Numbered from the stretch's first letter, positions 34,811 through 43,511 are shown. The stretch: DNA of 64,000 bases from an uncultured archaeon (GCA_903866625.1 CAIPOI010000006.1:62001-126000); one strand, 5' to 3'. Program-made: numbers and translations. Notes: generated by a model from the letters alone, not told the origin.

Positions 34811-35443
34811 ATGATAAAAATCACAAATAAATCAAACGAAAAATTAAGCTTTAAAACAGATGTAAATACTAGCTTAATGAATGCCATAAGAAGAAGCGCA
34901 AATTATATTCCTTTGCTTGCAGTGGACTCTTTAGAAATAAGCAAAAATGATTCTGCATTATATGACGAAATAATCGCTCATCGTATGGGTTTACTTCCTT
35001 TAAAATATGAGGAATTAAAATTACCAAGTGAATGTGACTGCGGCAAAGAAGAAGGTTGCGGAAAGTGTGCAATCAAGGTTAAACTAAGTGCAGTTGGACC
35101 TGGAATCATCTATTCAGATCAATTGTCTCCTAAGGGAGTTTCTCTACTTAAGATGCCAATAACAATTTTAGATAAAGAACAAGAATTAGAATTTGTTGCA
35201 ATAGCAAAAATGGGTAGGGGCATAGAACATGCAAAGTTTAGTCCTGGATTAATACACTACAAGTACGAAGGAGATGCAAAAAATATTTCAGATGAAGATT
35301 TTAAAAAAATAACAGAAAAAGATGCAAAAGAATTAGAAGTATCAATTGAGTCTTGGGGCCAATTGCCTGCAAAAGAAATTTTCTTAAAAGCCATAGATTC
35401 TCTAAATGGAGAATTGAAAGACCTCCTCAAACAGGTCAAGTAA
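34811..35443 (+). CDS. rpoD: RNA polymerase subunit D (Rpb3)
   Basis: A 210-residue assembly-platform subunit. The N-terminal dimerisation part has SLMNAIRRSANYIPLLAVDSLEI and the familiar EIIAHRMGLLPLK. A Cys-rich segment (CDCGKEEGCGKC) near residue 77 could hold zinc, but it is not the ferredoxin-like domain of larger archaeal RpoD proteins, which this 210-residue form lacks. It follows uS11 by about 36 bases. Confidence 0.95.
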   Translation: MIKITNKSNEKLSFKTDVNTSLMNAIRRSANYIPLLAVDSLEISKNDSALYDEIIAHRMGLLPLKYEELKLPSECDCGKEEGCGKCAIKVKLSAVGPGIIYSDQLSPKGVSLLKMPITILDKEQELEFVAIAKMGRGIEHAKFSPGLIHYKYEGDAKNISDEDFKKITEKDAKELEVSIESWGQLPAKEIFLKAIDSLNGELKDLLKQVK

Positions 35444-35460
35444 TCTGGCTATTTATTCGC

Positions 35461-35543
35461 GCGGGGATGCCGGAGCGGTCAAACGGACGCGGCTAAGGAC
35501 CGCGTGGCTAAAGCCTACGAAGGTTCGAACCCTTCTCCCCGCA
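35461..35543 (+). tRNA. tRNA-Leu, anticodon reads AAG
   Basis: A class II tRNA: acceptor GCGGGGA/TCCCCGC, D stem CCG/CGG, anticodon stem CGCGG/CCGCG with loop CTAAGGA, variable arm TGGCTAAAGCCTAC, T arm GAAGG-TTCGAAC-CCTTC and discriminator A. Leu identity fits class II shape and discriminator A. The anticodon AAG has A at position 34, which archaea almost never use; GAG or TAG would be expected. It lies 17 bases after rpoD on the same strand. Confidence 0.9.
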
Positions 35544-35550
35544 TAAATAA

Positions 35551-35808
35551 TTATTTTTTCTCAAGAAGTTTTATTCTCTGCTCAAGCTCTTCAATTTTAG
35601 AATCAAGCTGTTTCTTTGAATCAATTATATCTTTATCCATGCCTTCTATAAACTCAGATAAGTAAAGATTAAAGAGAGTACTAAGCTTTCCACCGAAGAG
35701 ATTTAGCTTCTTCTTTGCTCGTTCTAATTTATCAAAGTCTACAGTGATATTAACTCTAACTTTATTTTTTTCTGAATTTATTTTTTCCTTCTTAGATTTT
35801 TCTTGCAT
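35551..35808 (-). CDS. Small ribbon-helix-helix-like protein with coiled coil
   Basis: An 85-residue protein. NKVRVNITVDFDKLERAKKK reads as the beta strand and first helix of a ribbon-helix-helix DNA-binding domain, followed by a second helix (LSTLFNLYLSEFIEGM) and a long Lys/Glu/Leu coiled coil at the end. Such proteins are often antitoxins or plasmid regulators; no toxin gene is next to it. It starts on the opposite strand just before eL18. Confidence 0.6.
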   Translation of the reverse strand: MQEKSKKEKINSEKNKVRVNITVDFDKLERAKKKLNLFGGKLSTLFNLYLSEFIEGMDKDIIDSKKQLDSKIEELEQRIKLLEKK

Positions 35809-35884
35809 ATATATTAGTGTGTATTTAGGTATAAAAAGCTTTTGAAGGAGATAGGTTTAAATAGTCTGAAATTTCTGAGTCTTT

Positions 35885-36241
35885 ATGGCAAGCAAGACAC
35901 AAATCAATGCAAATATGAAAAGAAAAACTAATACAGTATTAGCACAAGCAATTTTCATCGCTAAAAAGAATAATCTTTTAGATATTGCTGGAAAACTTTC
36001 TTTACCTACTAGAAAGCAAGCGGCTGTGAATTTAGATAAGATAAGCGGTTCAAAATCTGAAGTAGTTATTATTCCTGGAAAGGTTTTAAGTGGTGGAGAA
36101 ATAACAAGAAAATGTAAGGTTTACGCTATGAACTTTTCAAAAACAGCCGAAGAAAAATTAAAAAAAGCCGGTTGTGAAACAAAAAAATTAATTCAAGTTC
36201 TTAAAGAAAATAAAAAATTAACAGGAGAAATAATTGCTTAA
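35885..36241 (+). CDS. rpl18e: Ribosomal protein eL18
   Basis: A 118-residue large-subunit protein. The core blocks KTNTVLAQAIFIAKKNN, SLPTRKQAAVNLDKI and VVIIPGKVLSGGEITRKCKV are typical of archaeal and eukaryotic eL18. It is first in the conserved eL18-uL13-uS9 group; the uL13 ATG follows its stop by one base. Confidence 0.95.
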   Translation: MASKTQINANMKRKTNTVLAQAIFIAKKNNLLDIAGKLSLPTRKQAAVNLDKISGSKSEVVIIPGKVLSGGEITRKCKVYAMNFSKTAEEKLKKAGCETKKLIQVLKENKKLTGEIIA

Positions 36242-36242
36242 A

Positions 36243-36653
36243 ATGACAGAGAAAATATTTGTTGATGCTGAAAATTCTATTCTTGGAAGACTAAACAGCT
36301 TTGTAGCAAAACAGGCTTTGCTTGGAAAAGAAGTTGCAATTCTAAATGCTGAAAAAGCAATTATAAGTGGAAATAAAGAAACAAATATTGCTAAGATAAA
36401 ATTGAGACGCTCTATAAATAGCATGAAGCCAAGAAAAGGTCCTTTCTTTTCAAAAGATCCAGAAAAAATTATGAAGCGAGCAATTCGTGGAATGCTTCCT
36501 GATTGGAGAAATGGAAGAGGAAAAGAAGCATTAAAGAGAATAAAATGTTATGTAGGAATACCTGCAGAATTCGCAAAAGAAAAATTAATGAAAGTTAAAA
36601 CAAATAAACCTGCAAAAACTATGACAGTTCAACAATTAAGTGATACTGCTTAA
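36243..36653 (+). CDS. rpl13: Ribosomal protein uL13
   Basis: A large-subunit protein of about 136 residues: VDAENSILGRLNSFVAKQAL at the start, then MKRAIRGMLPDWRNGRGKEALKR, the conserved basic helix. The ATG at 36243 lies one base after the eL18 stop and is preferred to an upstream in-frame TTG. Confidence 0.95.
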   Translation: MTEKIFVDAENSILGRLNSFVAKQALLGKEVAILNAEKAIISGNKETNIAKIKLRRSINSMKPRKGPFFSKDPEKIMKRAIRGMLPDWRNGRGKEALKRIKCYVGIPAEFAKEKLMKVKTNKPAKTMTVQQLSDTA

Positions 36654-36657
36654 AAAA

Positions 36658-37083
36658 ATGGAAACTTTAAGATTAATCAAACCAACATTTATTGCTTCTG
36701 GAAAAAGAAAAACTGCAATAGCTAAAGCAACAATAAGAGAAGGTTCTGGAAAAGTTACAATAAATAAGATACCCTATGAGAATTTACCTTCAATGTTTCA
36801 TAGATTAATGATAAAAGAACCATTAGAAATTGCTAAAACTACTTTGGGTGAATTAAAGTTTGACATCTCTGTTACAGTTAGAGGAAGTGGAAATGAATCT
36901 CAAATTGAAGCTTCAAGGCTTGCTATTGCAAAAGCAATTATTCAATATACAAAATCTATAGAGCTAAAAAGAGCTTATGTAGAGTATGATAGAAACTTGC
37001 TTGTTGCGGATACAAGAAGAAAAGAACCTTACAAACCTGGAGATTCTAAAGCTAGAAGCAAGAGACAGAAATCTTATCGTTAA
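36658..37083 (+). CDS. rps9: Ribosomal protein uS9
   Basis: A small-subunit head protein whose C-terminal tail reaches the P-site tRNA. FIASGKRKTAIAKATI at the start and KARSKRQKSYR at the end are diagnostic. The ATG at 36658 is preferred to an in-frame GTG 18 bases upstream that overlaps uL13. The rpoN gene that usually follows is not here but on the other strand near 31.5 kb. Confidence 0.95.
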   Translation: METLRLIKPTFIASGKRKTAIAKATIREGSGKVTINKIPYENLPSMFHRLMIKEPLEIAKTTLGELKFDISVTVRGSGNESQIEASRLAIAKAIIQYTKSIELKRAYVEYDRNLLVADTRRKEPYKPGDSKARSKRQKSYR

Positions 37084-37115
37084 TTTAATAAAGATAATTC
37101 TAATAGTTAATCTTG

Positions 37116-37484
37116 ATGAAAGTACTCTCTTTAAAACAACCTTTTGCAGAATTAATTCTTGCAGGTAAAAAGAAGATTGAGCTACGCAAATGGAATACTA
37201 AATTTCGTGGCGAATTTTTAATTCACGCTTCTAAAACTCCAGATTCAAATGCTATGAAAAGATTTGGTTTTGATAATTTGCCCTGCGGTTTTATATTGGG
37301 TAAGGTAAATCTTGTGGAGGTGAAGCATTATGAAAATGCTGAAGAACACTCTAAAGATAAAGAATTACATCTTGCCAATGACTCTTGGGGAGATTATGGT
37401 TTTGTTTTAGAGAATCCTGTAAGAATAACACCGATTCCTGCACACGGTAAATTGGGCTTTTGGGAATTTAATCTGAAAATCTAA
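37116..37484 (+). CDS. ASCH-domain protein
   Basis: A 122-residue protein made of one ASCH domain, a PUA-related beta-barrel that binds RNA or modified nucleosides. VLSLKQPFAELILAGKKKIE and LRKWNTKFRGEFLIHASKTP are the family signature. Relatives act in RNA binding or as N4-acetylcytidine amidohydrolases; which applies is unknown. The ATG at 37116 is preferred to a TTG three bases earlier. Confidence 0.85.
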   Translation: MKVLSLKQPFAELILAGKKKIELRKWNTKFRGEFLIHASKTPDSNAMKRFGFDNLPCGFILGKVNLVEVKHYENAEEHSKDKELHLANDSWGDYGFVLENPVRITPIPAHGKLGFWEFNLKI

Positions 37485-37999
37485 GACTGACCAAATCCAT
37501 TCATAATTCTTCTTAATTCTTGATCTTGAAATCTTGTATCTAGACATTTAACCATAACTACGTCTTTTTTATTTGGATCGTAAAGGTTCTGAGAAAAGAG
37601 AGAAGTATACCCCAAAAAAGTCATCAAATCTATTATCTCTGTCTGATCTTCTCGAGCATCGCACATTAATAGATCATAGTTTCCTGCTTGTTCAACTTCT
37701 GCCTGGCGCAACATAAAATGAGCAAAACGTCTTCCTCTTATATCGGGATGAACTCGAATATTCTTTATTTCTCTTACTCTTGATAGCTGTTTATGAGGTT
37801 GCCAGACTACATCTCCAACCACCCTCGAACCACTTGTAGCAATAATTCCCTGCTTATAACCTAAAGATAGTTCAGATTCTGCTCTTTGAACCCAATCGCC
37901 ATAATTCGGATAACCTAAATCTTGCTTATGAAGAAAGTCTATTGCTGCACGAACATCACTCATACTCTCTATTGAATGAAAATTAAAATTAAAAGGCAT
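37481..37999 (-). CDS. GNAT-family N-acetyltransferase
   Basis: A 172-residue GNAT protein. IKNIRVHPDIRGRRFAHFML is the acetyl-CoA motif A (R/Q-x-x-G-x-G/A in the form RGRRFA), preceded by a beta strand (VVGDVVWQPHKQL). The N-terminal part resembles no named subfamily. The substrate could be a small molecule or a protein N-terminus. Its stop overlaps the convergent ASCH gene by four bases. Confidence 0.78.
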   Translation of the reverse strand: MPFNFNFHSIESMSDVRAAIDFLHKQDLGYPNYGDWVQRAESELSLGYKQGIIATSGSRVVGDVVWQPHKQLSRVREIKNIRVHPDIRGRRFAHFMLRQAEVEQAGNYDLLMCDAREDQTEIIDLMTFLGYTSLFSQNLYDPNKKDVVMVKCLDTRFQDQELRRIMNGFGQS

Positions 38000-38049
38000 A
38001 AAAAATTATTATTTTAAAACATTATAAAGATTATTGTTATCTAAACTAA

Positions 38050-38649
38050 CTATTTCTCTTCAACAGCTTTCTTGCTCTTTAAAAATTCAAATCTCTTTTG
38101 AACATCATTGAATAATTCTATTGGAACTATTGCTTGATGAGAACCCTGAGAAATTTGGTTTGCAAACTTAATTTTACCAATATAGGTAAAATTATGCAAT
38201 ATCTTTTTTATTCCGTTCACCGAAATTCCATATATTTTAGAGATTTGATTCAAACTCTTGCCATCTAAGAACTCTTTAAAGATTAATCTAACATTTTCTG
38301 CTTCTTCATTAGGAATTAATTTTCCATCAACAACATTATAGCCATAAGCAGGTCTTGCCATAAGATTTCCCTGCTTGGCTTTGGTTATCATACCATGTTT
38401 ATGAATATCATGAGAAGCCCTATTAACATTATACTTCCTAAAAGTTTCGAGTTGTTGCCAAGAAACTTTTTCGCATATATAACTTTCAAATTCTTCGTTG
38501 TTTTCTGGAGCAAAAACATTGCAAACCTTGCATAAAACTTTTTTAAAATCTCTATTTATCTCAAGACCCTGACCAAGTGGAGAATAATACCCGCATTTTG
38601 CACATTTGAAACCTGCTTGCTCAAATAGTTGTTTTTGTTGTGGTTCCAT
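38050..38649 (-). CDS. Serine-recombinase-like protein lacking the catalytic domain
   Basis: A 199-residue protein. The N-terminal part is a zinc-ribbon-like region (FKCAKCGYYSP, LCKVCNVF). The C-terminal part (about 88-190) matches the DNA-binding 'Recombinase' domain of large serine integrases: AKQGNLMARPAYGYNVVDG, NEEAENVRLIFKEFLDGKSL, then ILHNFTYIGKIKFAN. The resolvase domain with the catalytic Ser is absent. It is a degraded integrase or a domesticated DNA-binding protein. It starts one base after the endonuclease IV stop. Confidence 0.78.
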   Translation of the reverse strand: MEPQQKQLFEQAGFKCAKCGYYSPLGQGLEINRDFKKVLCKVCNVFAPENNEEFESYICEKVSWQQLETFRKYNVNRASHDIHKHGMITKAKQGNLMARPAYGYNVVDGKLIPNEEAENVRLIFKEFLDGKSLNQISKIYGISVNGIKKILHNFTYIGKIKFANQISQGSHQAIVPIELFNDVQKRFEFLKSKKAVEEK

Positions 38650-38650
38650 C

Positions 38651-39436
38651 TTACATCCCCCCTAATAATTTTTTCATTTTTATAGCGTCTTCTAATGGTT
38701 GAGGAGATTCATTTATTATTGAAATCTCCATATTAAGCTCATTTAGATAACTAAATAGTTCTTTTATATCTTTTTCTTGAGTTATTAGGTGTTTTCTTTC
38801 ACCTTTGCTTGTGTATTCTATTCCGGAAAAATGAGCGTGTATTTTCTTTAAACCAGAATCTTTTAATTTTTTAATTATAGAAGGATAGTCTATGTTTCCA
38901 TTATATCTTGCCTTGAGATGAGCAAAATCTACACAAATACTACAACCTAACTCCTTGGAAAGTTTAAGGGTTTCATCTAAATCTCCAAATGCAGTCGCCT
39001 TGCCGGTTGTTTCTGGAGCTAAAATATGAAAATCTAAATTTTTTTCTTGGGCTTCTTTCTTTAGCTTTCCAAGTTGTTCTTTAATCTTATTATAAGTATC
39101 TTCTTTGCTGGATTTTAGATAAAATCCCGGGTGAAAAACTACAAAGTTTGCACCCACATATTTTGCAACTTCTAAGGATTTGAGTATTCTGGAACGAGAA
39201 GCTCCAACTTTTTTAGCATCTTCTGAGTTTAGGTTGATAAAATAAGGTGCGTGTATGCTTAATCTTAAACCAAGAGTTTTGTTTAGTTCCTTAATTTTCT
39301 CTGCTTGCTCCTTAGTTAACCAAATACCATAAGTAAATTCTAGCTCAACTCCATCTACGCCTGCTTGTTTTAGTTTCTTAAAATTTTCAAGTTCTGCTCC
39401 GCCAGTTCCTGCTGGACCTATGAATATTTTTGCCAT
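38651..39436 (-). CDS. nfo: Endonuclease IV-type AP endonuclease/sugar-phosphate isomerase-like TIM barrel
   Basis: A 261-residue TIM barrel with the ordered metal ligands of endonuclease IV: LSIHAPYFINLNS, VVFHPGFYL, APETTGKATAFGDLDE, CVDFAHLKAR, HAHFSGIEY and INESPQP. Nfo nicks DNA 5' of abasic sites in base excision repair using three zinc ions. It is divergent from superoxide reductase, and both cope with oxidative damage. Confidence 0.9.
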   Translation of the reverse strand: MAKIFIGPAGTGGAELENFKKLKQAGVDGVELEFTYGIWLTKEQAEKIKELNKTLGLRLSIHAPYFINLNSEDAKKVGASRSRILKSLEVAKYVGANFVVFHPGFYLKSSKEDTYNKIKEQLGKLKKEAQEKNLDFHILAPETTGKATAFGDLDETLKLSKELGCSICVDFAHLKARYNGNIDYPSIIKKLKDSGLKKIHAHFSGIEYTSKGERKHLITQEKDIKELFSYLNELNMEISIINESPQPLEDAIKMKKLLGGM

Positions 39437-39474
39437 CTTTTTGTTTAGCTTATCTTTACTTATATTTCACAAGC

Positions 39475-39483
39475 TTTTTATAT
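39475..39483 (+). promoter_or_regulatory. TATA box of the superoxide reductase gene
   Basis: TTTTTATAT is centred about 25 bases before the ATG at 39504, predicting a leaderless mRNA. Confidence 0.55.
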
Positions 39484-39503
39484 CCTGCGAATAATCACAT
39501 AGT

Positions 39504-39866
39504 ATGACAAATCAAAAAGAAGTTTACAAATGTGAAATATGTGGAAATATCGTTGAAGTGGTTCATGAAGGCGGAGGAGAGCTTGTTTGTTGTGGTCAAC
39601 CGATGAAGTTAATGAAAGAAAACACTATGGAAGCAAGTACTGAAAAACACATTCCAATAATAAAGGGTAAGAAAGTTATTGTAGGTTCTGTAGCCCATCC
39701 CATGGAAGAAAAACACTACATAGAATGGATAGAAGCAACAAGCGAGAGCGGAGAGGTTGCAAAAGTATTCTTAAAACCAAGAGACAAACCTGAAGCAACA
39801 TTTAGTTTTAAGCCAATTCTTGCTCGAACTTATTGTAATCTTCATGGCTTATGGAAGAGTAATTAA
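39504..39866 (+). CDS. Superoxide reductase / desulfoferrodoxin
   Basis: A 120-residue two-domain iron protein that reduces superoxide to peroxide without making oxygen, typical of anaerobes. The N-terminal rubredoxin-like centre has YKCEICGN and LVCCGQP. The catalytic centre ligands are visible: [17 protein letters not shown] and the Cys/His pair in TYCNLHGLW. All ligands for both iron sites are present, so this is the class I (desulfoferrodoxin) form. Confidence 0.96.
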   Translation: MTNQKEVYKCEICGNIVEVVHEGGGELVCCGQPMKLMKENTMEASTEKHIPIIKGKKVIVGSVAHPMEEKHYIEWIEATSESGEVAKVFLKPRDKPEATFSFKPILARTYCNLHGLWKSN

Positions 39867-39918
39867 TTGACTTAGTATCTCTAATAAAATTTATATACAT
39901 CAATTTCTTAAGATTTCT

Positions 39919-40401
39919 ATGAATAAAAAGAGGTTGGAAAGTTTAAGAAAGAGTGAAATACTTACCTGGTGCTTCTTATGGGTATTTTTAACTGCTGGAA
40001 TTGGAATTATATTTACTTCTGTAAATTCAAGAAGTTTATGGTATTATGCAATTAAGCCGGCTATTGCTCCTCCCAATTGGGTTTTTGGAATAGTCTGGAC
40101 AGTTTTATTTGCTTTGATTGCGGTTTCAATGTATAAATCTTGGATAAACTCTTCTGAAAAACAAAAGAGAAAAGTAGCTTGGTTATTTGGGATAAATCTT
40201 GTATTAAACATGGCTTGGCCTTTCTTTTTCTTTTTTTTACGAAATCCATTATGGGCTTTTTATGAGATTATTCTTGTTTGGATTTCAATTCTGATATTAA
40301 TCATTGGAATTTGGAAAATAAGCAAAACTTCTGCGACATTATTAATACCTTATTTAGTTTGGGTAAGTTTTGCTGCTTTAATAAATCTTTTAGCAATTTA
40401 A
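39919..40401 (+). CDS. tspO: TspO/MBR-family membrane protein
   Basis: A 160-residue protein with five membrane helices and the Trp-rich TspO pattern: WYYAIKPAIAPPNWVFGIVW near residues 41-60. TspO proteins bind porphyrins and sterols and are linked with stress responses; the role in archaea is unclear. Length is normal. It lies about 50 bases after superoxide reductase in the same direction with a likely promoter of its own. Confidence 0.9.
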   Translation: MNKKRLESLRKSEILTWCFLWVFLTAGIGIIFTSVNSRSLWYYAIKPAIAPPNWVFGIVWTVLFALIAVSMYKSWINSSEKQKRKVAWLFGINLVLNMAWPFFFFFLRNPLWAFYEIILVWISILILIIGIWKISKTSATLLIPYLVWVSFAALINLLAI

Positions 40402-40426
40402 AAAATCTATAGTTATTATTCTAAAA

Positions 40427-41962
40427 CTATCGTATGGCTGTTGAAAGAAGTATATTTTCTCCGAGAGCAATTGAACTTGGATCATCATAGCCCAATCCAT
40501 AAGGATTAGATGCAAGCTCCCAACCACCTTGCAAACCATAGGGACTATAGATAACTGCAGGATGGTTTTTTATTATTACTTCTTCGATTTTAGGGTCAAT
40601 CAGGGATTTTCCAAGCTGAGCTTCTAAGGCTTTAGTTATTCCTACTGCATTGATTTTATTTGGGAGTGTATAAAGTGGATCTGAAGATTTAACAGTATTA
40701 AAAGAAAATTCAGGTAAAACTTTTTGCATTTCTCTTCTAAATGCACCATCAAAAGCGGCTCTTCCGCAACAAGCTTCTGCAACTAAAGTTCCGCCATTAA
40801 GCAAATATTTTCTTAAATTTTCTATTTCTTGCTTCTTTAAAACAAAATTTTCATGGCCAGTCATATATAAAACTGGAGAGTCAAAAATTCTCGAGTCTGC
40901 TAAGGTTCTTTCATTCAAGGAATATTTTACAGGTATATCTGTTTTTTGATTAAATTGATGAAGTAACATAGAAAGACCTTTATGTCTGGTTTTCCATTCT
41001 CCATCATAGACAATTTGAGTTAAACCTATTTTTCCTGCAGTGATATTATTTGCATCGGTTAAAGAAAGTGCGTGCGCTACTCCTTTTTGCCAAGCTCTTT
41101 GTGCAGTAGAATAAGCCGTAATATTAATTCCTAATTTTTGCGCAGATTCAGGCATAAAAACTCTGTCTATTTCTCGGATATTCTCATTAGCAAAACCCGC
41201 ATCTAACCCTCTTTCAGGGATTATAATTGCTGTCCTGCAATTTAAAGTAGCTCCTTGAACTTTTGGAGCTTCTGCAGCAGGCTTATAAGGATTTCCTATG
41301 CTTACTGCGACAGTTTCTAGATCATAATAAGCGTGAAGCAAAGGATGATCTGGAGAAAGTCTTGAAACATTTACTTCTGGAAAGATTATTTTTGCTAACT
41401 GAACTGCAGAATCATAAGCAGGTTTTGAACCTCTCCCAGGATTCATAACCAAAGTTCCTCCATTGATTAAATATTCTCTAAGAATTTTTGTTTCTCTTTC
41501 GGTTAAATCAAATCTATAGTGCCTTGACCAAATTAATATTGGATTTTTTTCAGGATTAACATCTAACTCAGAAATGCTTTTAACTTCTGCAGAATAGTTT
41601 ACATTCATCAAACTTTTCATGCCCTTTAATAACCCATTTACTGCATTTGGAGTTTCTAAATCTAAATTAGAGTCCTGATTTATTCGAGTCATGAGAACTG
41701 GAGGATTCGGAGGATTTTTTTTCTCGCTTCTTGCCATTGGTGCAGCAGGAGGACCGGGATAGGGGATATAGGTTTCTGCAGAAGCTATATGTGAAGGTGG
41801 TGGTGGAGGAGCATTTCTTGGAGGAGGAGGAATAAATCCTGGCTCATCCTGATTGGATCTCACAATATTTTCAAGGTTTCCTGCTTGGGAAAAGCTTGGA
41901 GAAAATAACAATCCTAAGGAAGCAGCTAAAGCTAATACTCCTCTTTTTAGGTGATTTTTCAT
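40427..41962 (-). CDS. Exported protein with two DUF4159-like domains
   Basis: A 511-residue secreted protein. A signal peptide spans about residues 1-27 (LALAASLGLLFSPSFSQAG), followed by a Pro-rich linker (PPPPRNAPPPPPSH). Two related domains follow, each with the segment LRxYLxNGGTLV: IWSRHYRFDLTERETKIL...GGTLVMNPGRG and YMTGHENFVLKKQEIENL...GGTLVAEACCG. This matches DUF4159, a glutamine-amidotransferase-like fold best known from Planctomycetes, here duplicated. Function is unknown. Confidence 0.75.
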   Translation of the reverse strand: MKNHLKRGVLALAASLGLLFSPSFSQAGNLENIVRSNQDEPGFIPPPPRNAPPPPPSHIASAETYIPYPGPPAAPMARSEKKNPPNPPVLMTRINQDSNLDLETPNAVNGLLKGMKSLMNVNYSAEVKSISELDVNPEKNPILIWSRHYRFDLTERETKILREYLINGGTLVMNPGRGSKPAYDSAVQLAKIIFPEVNVSRLSPDHPLLHAYYDLETVAVSIGNPYKPAAEAPKVQGATLNCRTAIIIPERGLDAGFANENIREIDRVFMPESAQKLGINITAYSTAQRAWQKGVAHALSLTDANNITAGKIGLTQIVYDGEWKTRHKGLSMLLHQFNQKTDIPVKYSLNERTLADSRIFDSPVLYMTGHENFVLKKQEIENLRKYLLNGGTLVAEACCGRAAFDGAFRREMQKVLPEFSFNTVKSSDPLYTLPNKINAVGITKALEAQLGKSLIDPKIEEVIIKNHPAVIYSPYGLQGGWELASNPYGLGYDDPSSIALGENILLSTAIR

Positions 41963-42050
41963 ATTAATTAGAATAGTTAAGAATATATAAGTTTTTTCAT
42001 TTGTAATAAAGTATAGAAAAGGTTTTATATTAAGAAAATAAATTCTAACT

Positions 42051-42326
42051 ATGCCAAATCAACCGCTCGAGAACAGAAGTGAAGCAGATAGATTATTTGA
42101 AAGGTTGGATAGTCTTGGGGAAGGTTATTTCTGGAAATCTATGATACCTGGATTTGCAAGTTATTTTGAGTATGCCCTAGATAGAGTTATGAAGAAGACT
42201 GGGCAAAAAAGACCGGGGGTAATGGATTGGACTATCGCAGTTGGAGGAGATTTAATAAAGTTCGGAGTTTATTCTTGGGTAATTTCAAGTTTTGCAAAAA
42301 GCGTGGCTCAATCTTGGTATAATTAA
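42051..42326 (+). CDS. Hypothetical small protein
   Basis: A 91-residue protein that I do not recognise. The polar N-terminal half (SEADRLFERLDSLGEGYFW) is followed by a moderately hydrophobic helix near 62-85 (VGGDLIKFGVYSWVISSFA). A TATA-like GGTTTTATATTAA stands before the ATG. Confidence 0.6.
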   Translation: MPNQPLENRSEADRLFERLDSLGEGYFWKSMIPGFASYFEYALDRVMKKTGQKRPGVMDWTIAVGGDLIKFGVYSWVISSFAKSVAQSWYN

Positions 42327-42341
42327 GAGAAGAAAAAAAGA

Positions 42342-42962
42342 TTAATCGTATCTTAGTTGTTTAATACAGAATTCTTTAAGCTTTCTTGCTTCTTCGTTAT
42401 GAGAATTTCTATCTAAAATCTTTGAAAGATATTTGTTGGCTTCTTCCCACTTTCTTAAACTTAAAGAGAGTTTAGCCTTAGTTAACCATAGATTCTCAAT
42501 TCCTGGCGCAGTTTCAGGAGTATTTACCAACATTCCAGAAAGTAAAGCATTTGCTTCAGGCATTCTCTTTTGCTTAATTAAAAATTCTATTTTGTTTGGC
42601 AAAAGCTTATTTCCTGCAGAATCATAGACTCGATTAACTAAATCCATTCTTTGATTAGCCTCAAGAATTTTTATAAGTTCATACATTTCTTTAGGAGTAT
42701 AATCAACCGGGTCGTGTTTTAAAGGCCAAAGTTCTATAACTTTTTCAAAATCTCCCATCTTCAAATAACAATCAATTATCTTCTTAGTTATATGTCTATA
42801 ACTTTTTGCAGGTTTATTTGGATAGATAACAGATATAACTTTTTCATATTCAGCAATAGCTCCTGCAAAATCTCCATTAGCTTCAAACTCTTGAGCCTTA
42901 GCAATATAATCTATGTCCCAAGGATGTACTTCTTTTTTCTTGATTAAACCAAATAATGCCAT
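42342..42962 (-). CDS. TPR-like helical repeat protein
   Basis: A 206-residue soluble protein built of helix pairs that look like tetratricopeptide repeats: FEANGDFAGAIAEYEKVIS near residues 27-45 is a clear unit, with further pairs through residue 200 (LSLRKWEEANKYLSKIL). TPR arrays mediate protein contacts. Partner unknown. Confidence 0.72.
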   Translation of the reverse strand: MALFGLIKKKEVHPWDIDYIAKAQEFEANGDFAGAIAEYEKVISVIYPNKPAKSYRHITKKIIDCYLKMGDFEKVIELWPLKHDPVDYTPKEMYELIKILEANQRMDLVNRVYDSAGNKLLPNKIEFLIKQKRMPEANALLSGMLVNTPETAPGIENLWLTKAKLSLSLRKWEEANKYLSKILDRNSHNEEARKLKEFCIKQLRYD

Positions 42963-43066
42963 GATTTTTTATGCCTACTAGACTATAAAAACTTAATTTT
43001 AGTGCAAAATATAGATTGTTTAACATTAGTTAGGTTTTTATAGCATTTTTTATTCTTAAAAATGAA

Positions 43067-43444
43067 ATGGAAATTAAAGATGAGAAAACTTATCTTAAAG
43101 AATTAATTGAAGAGCTTAAAGAATTTTTAACTTCTGATGATGAAAGAAAGATAGAGTTAACTCAGAATCTTTCTAAGGAATTTTTAGTAGAAGAAGGTTT
43201 AGAATTTTCAGATAGAACTAAAGAAATTTCCACTAATCTTGAAACTTTAAAATACTATGAAGAAGATACAGAAGGCTATTATTATCTTGCTAAAACTTTG
43301 TTAGAGGAAGCTGAAGAACAGTTAAGCATATTAAGTCCGGAAGAAGAAAGAGAACAAGAGCAGATAGAAGAGCAGGATGAGGCTGAAAAAGAGTTGGAAG
43401 ATGAGGAAGACAGTGATTATGAAGAAAAGTTTGTAGTTGGATAA
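43067..43444 (+). CDS. Hypothetical acidic helical protein
   Basis: A 125-residue, very acidic (Glu/Asp-rich) protein predicted to be helical throughout, ending in a run of Glu and Asp from about residue 95. No domain recognised. It precedes another protein with an acidic tail. Confidence 0.6.
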   Translation: MEIKDEKTYLKELIEELKEFLTSDDERKIELTQNLSKEFLVEEGLEFSDRTKEISTNLETLKYYEEDTEGYYYLAKTLLEEAEEQLSILSPEEEREQEQIEEQDEAEKELEDEEDSDYEEKFVVG

Positions 43445-43482
43445 AAGTAAAATTCTTTAGCGGGTTTTTAGAATAGCATAGG

Positions 43483-43490
43483 TTTATAAG
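43483..43490 (+). promoter_or_regulatory. TATA box before the RGG-like zinc-ribbon gene
   Basis: TTTATAAG lies about 25 bases before the ATG at 43512, again predicting a leaderless transcript. Confidence 0.5.
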
Positions 43491-43511
43491 GCTACTTTAA
43501 GCACTATTAGT

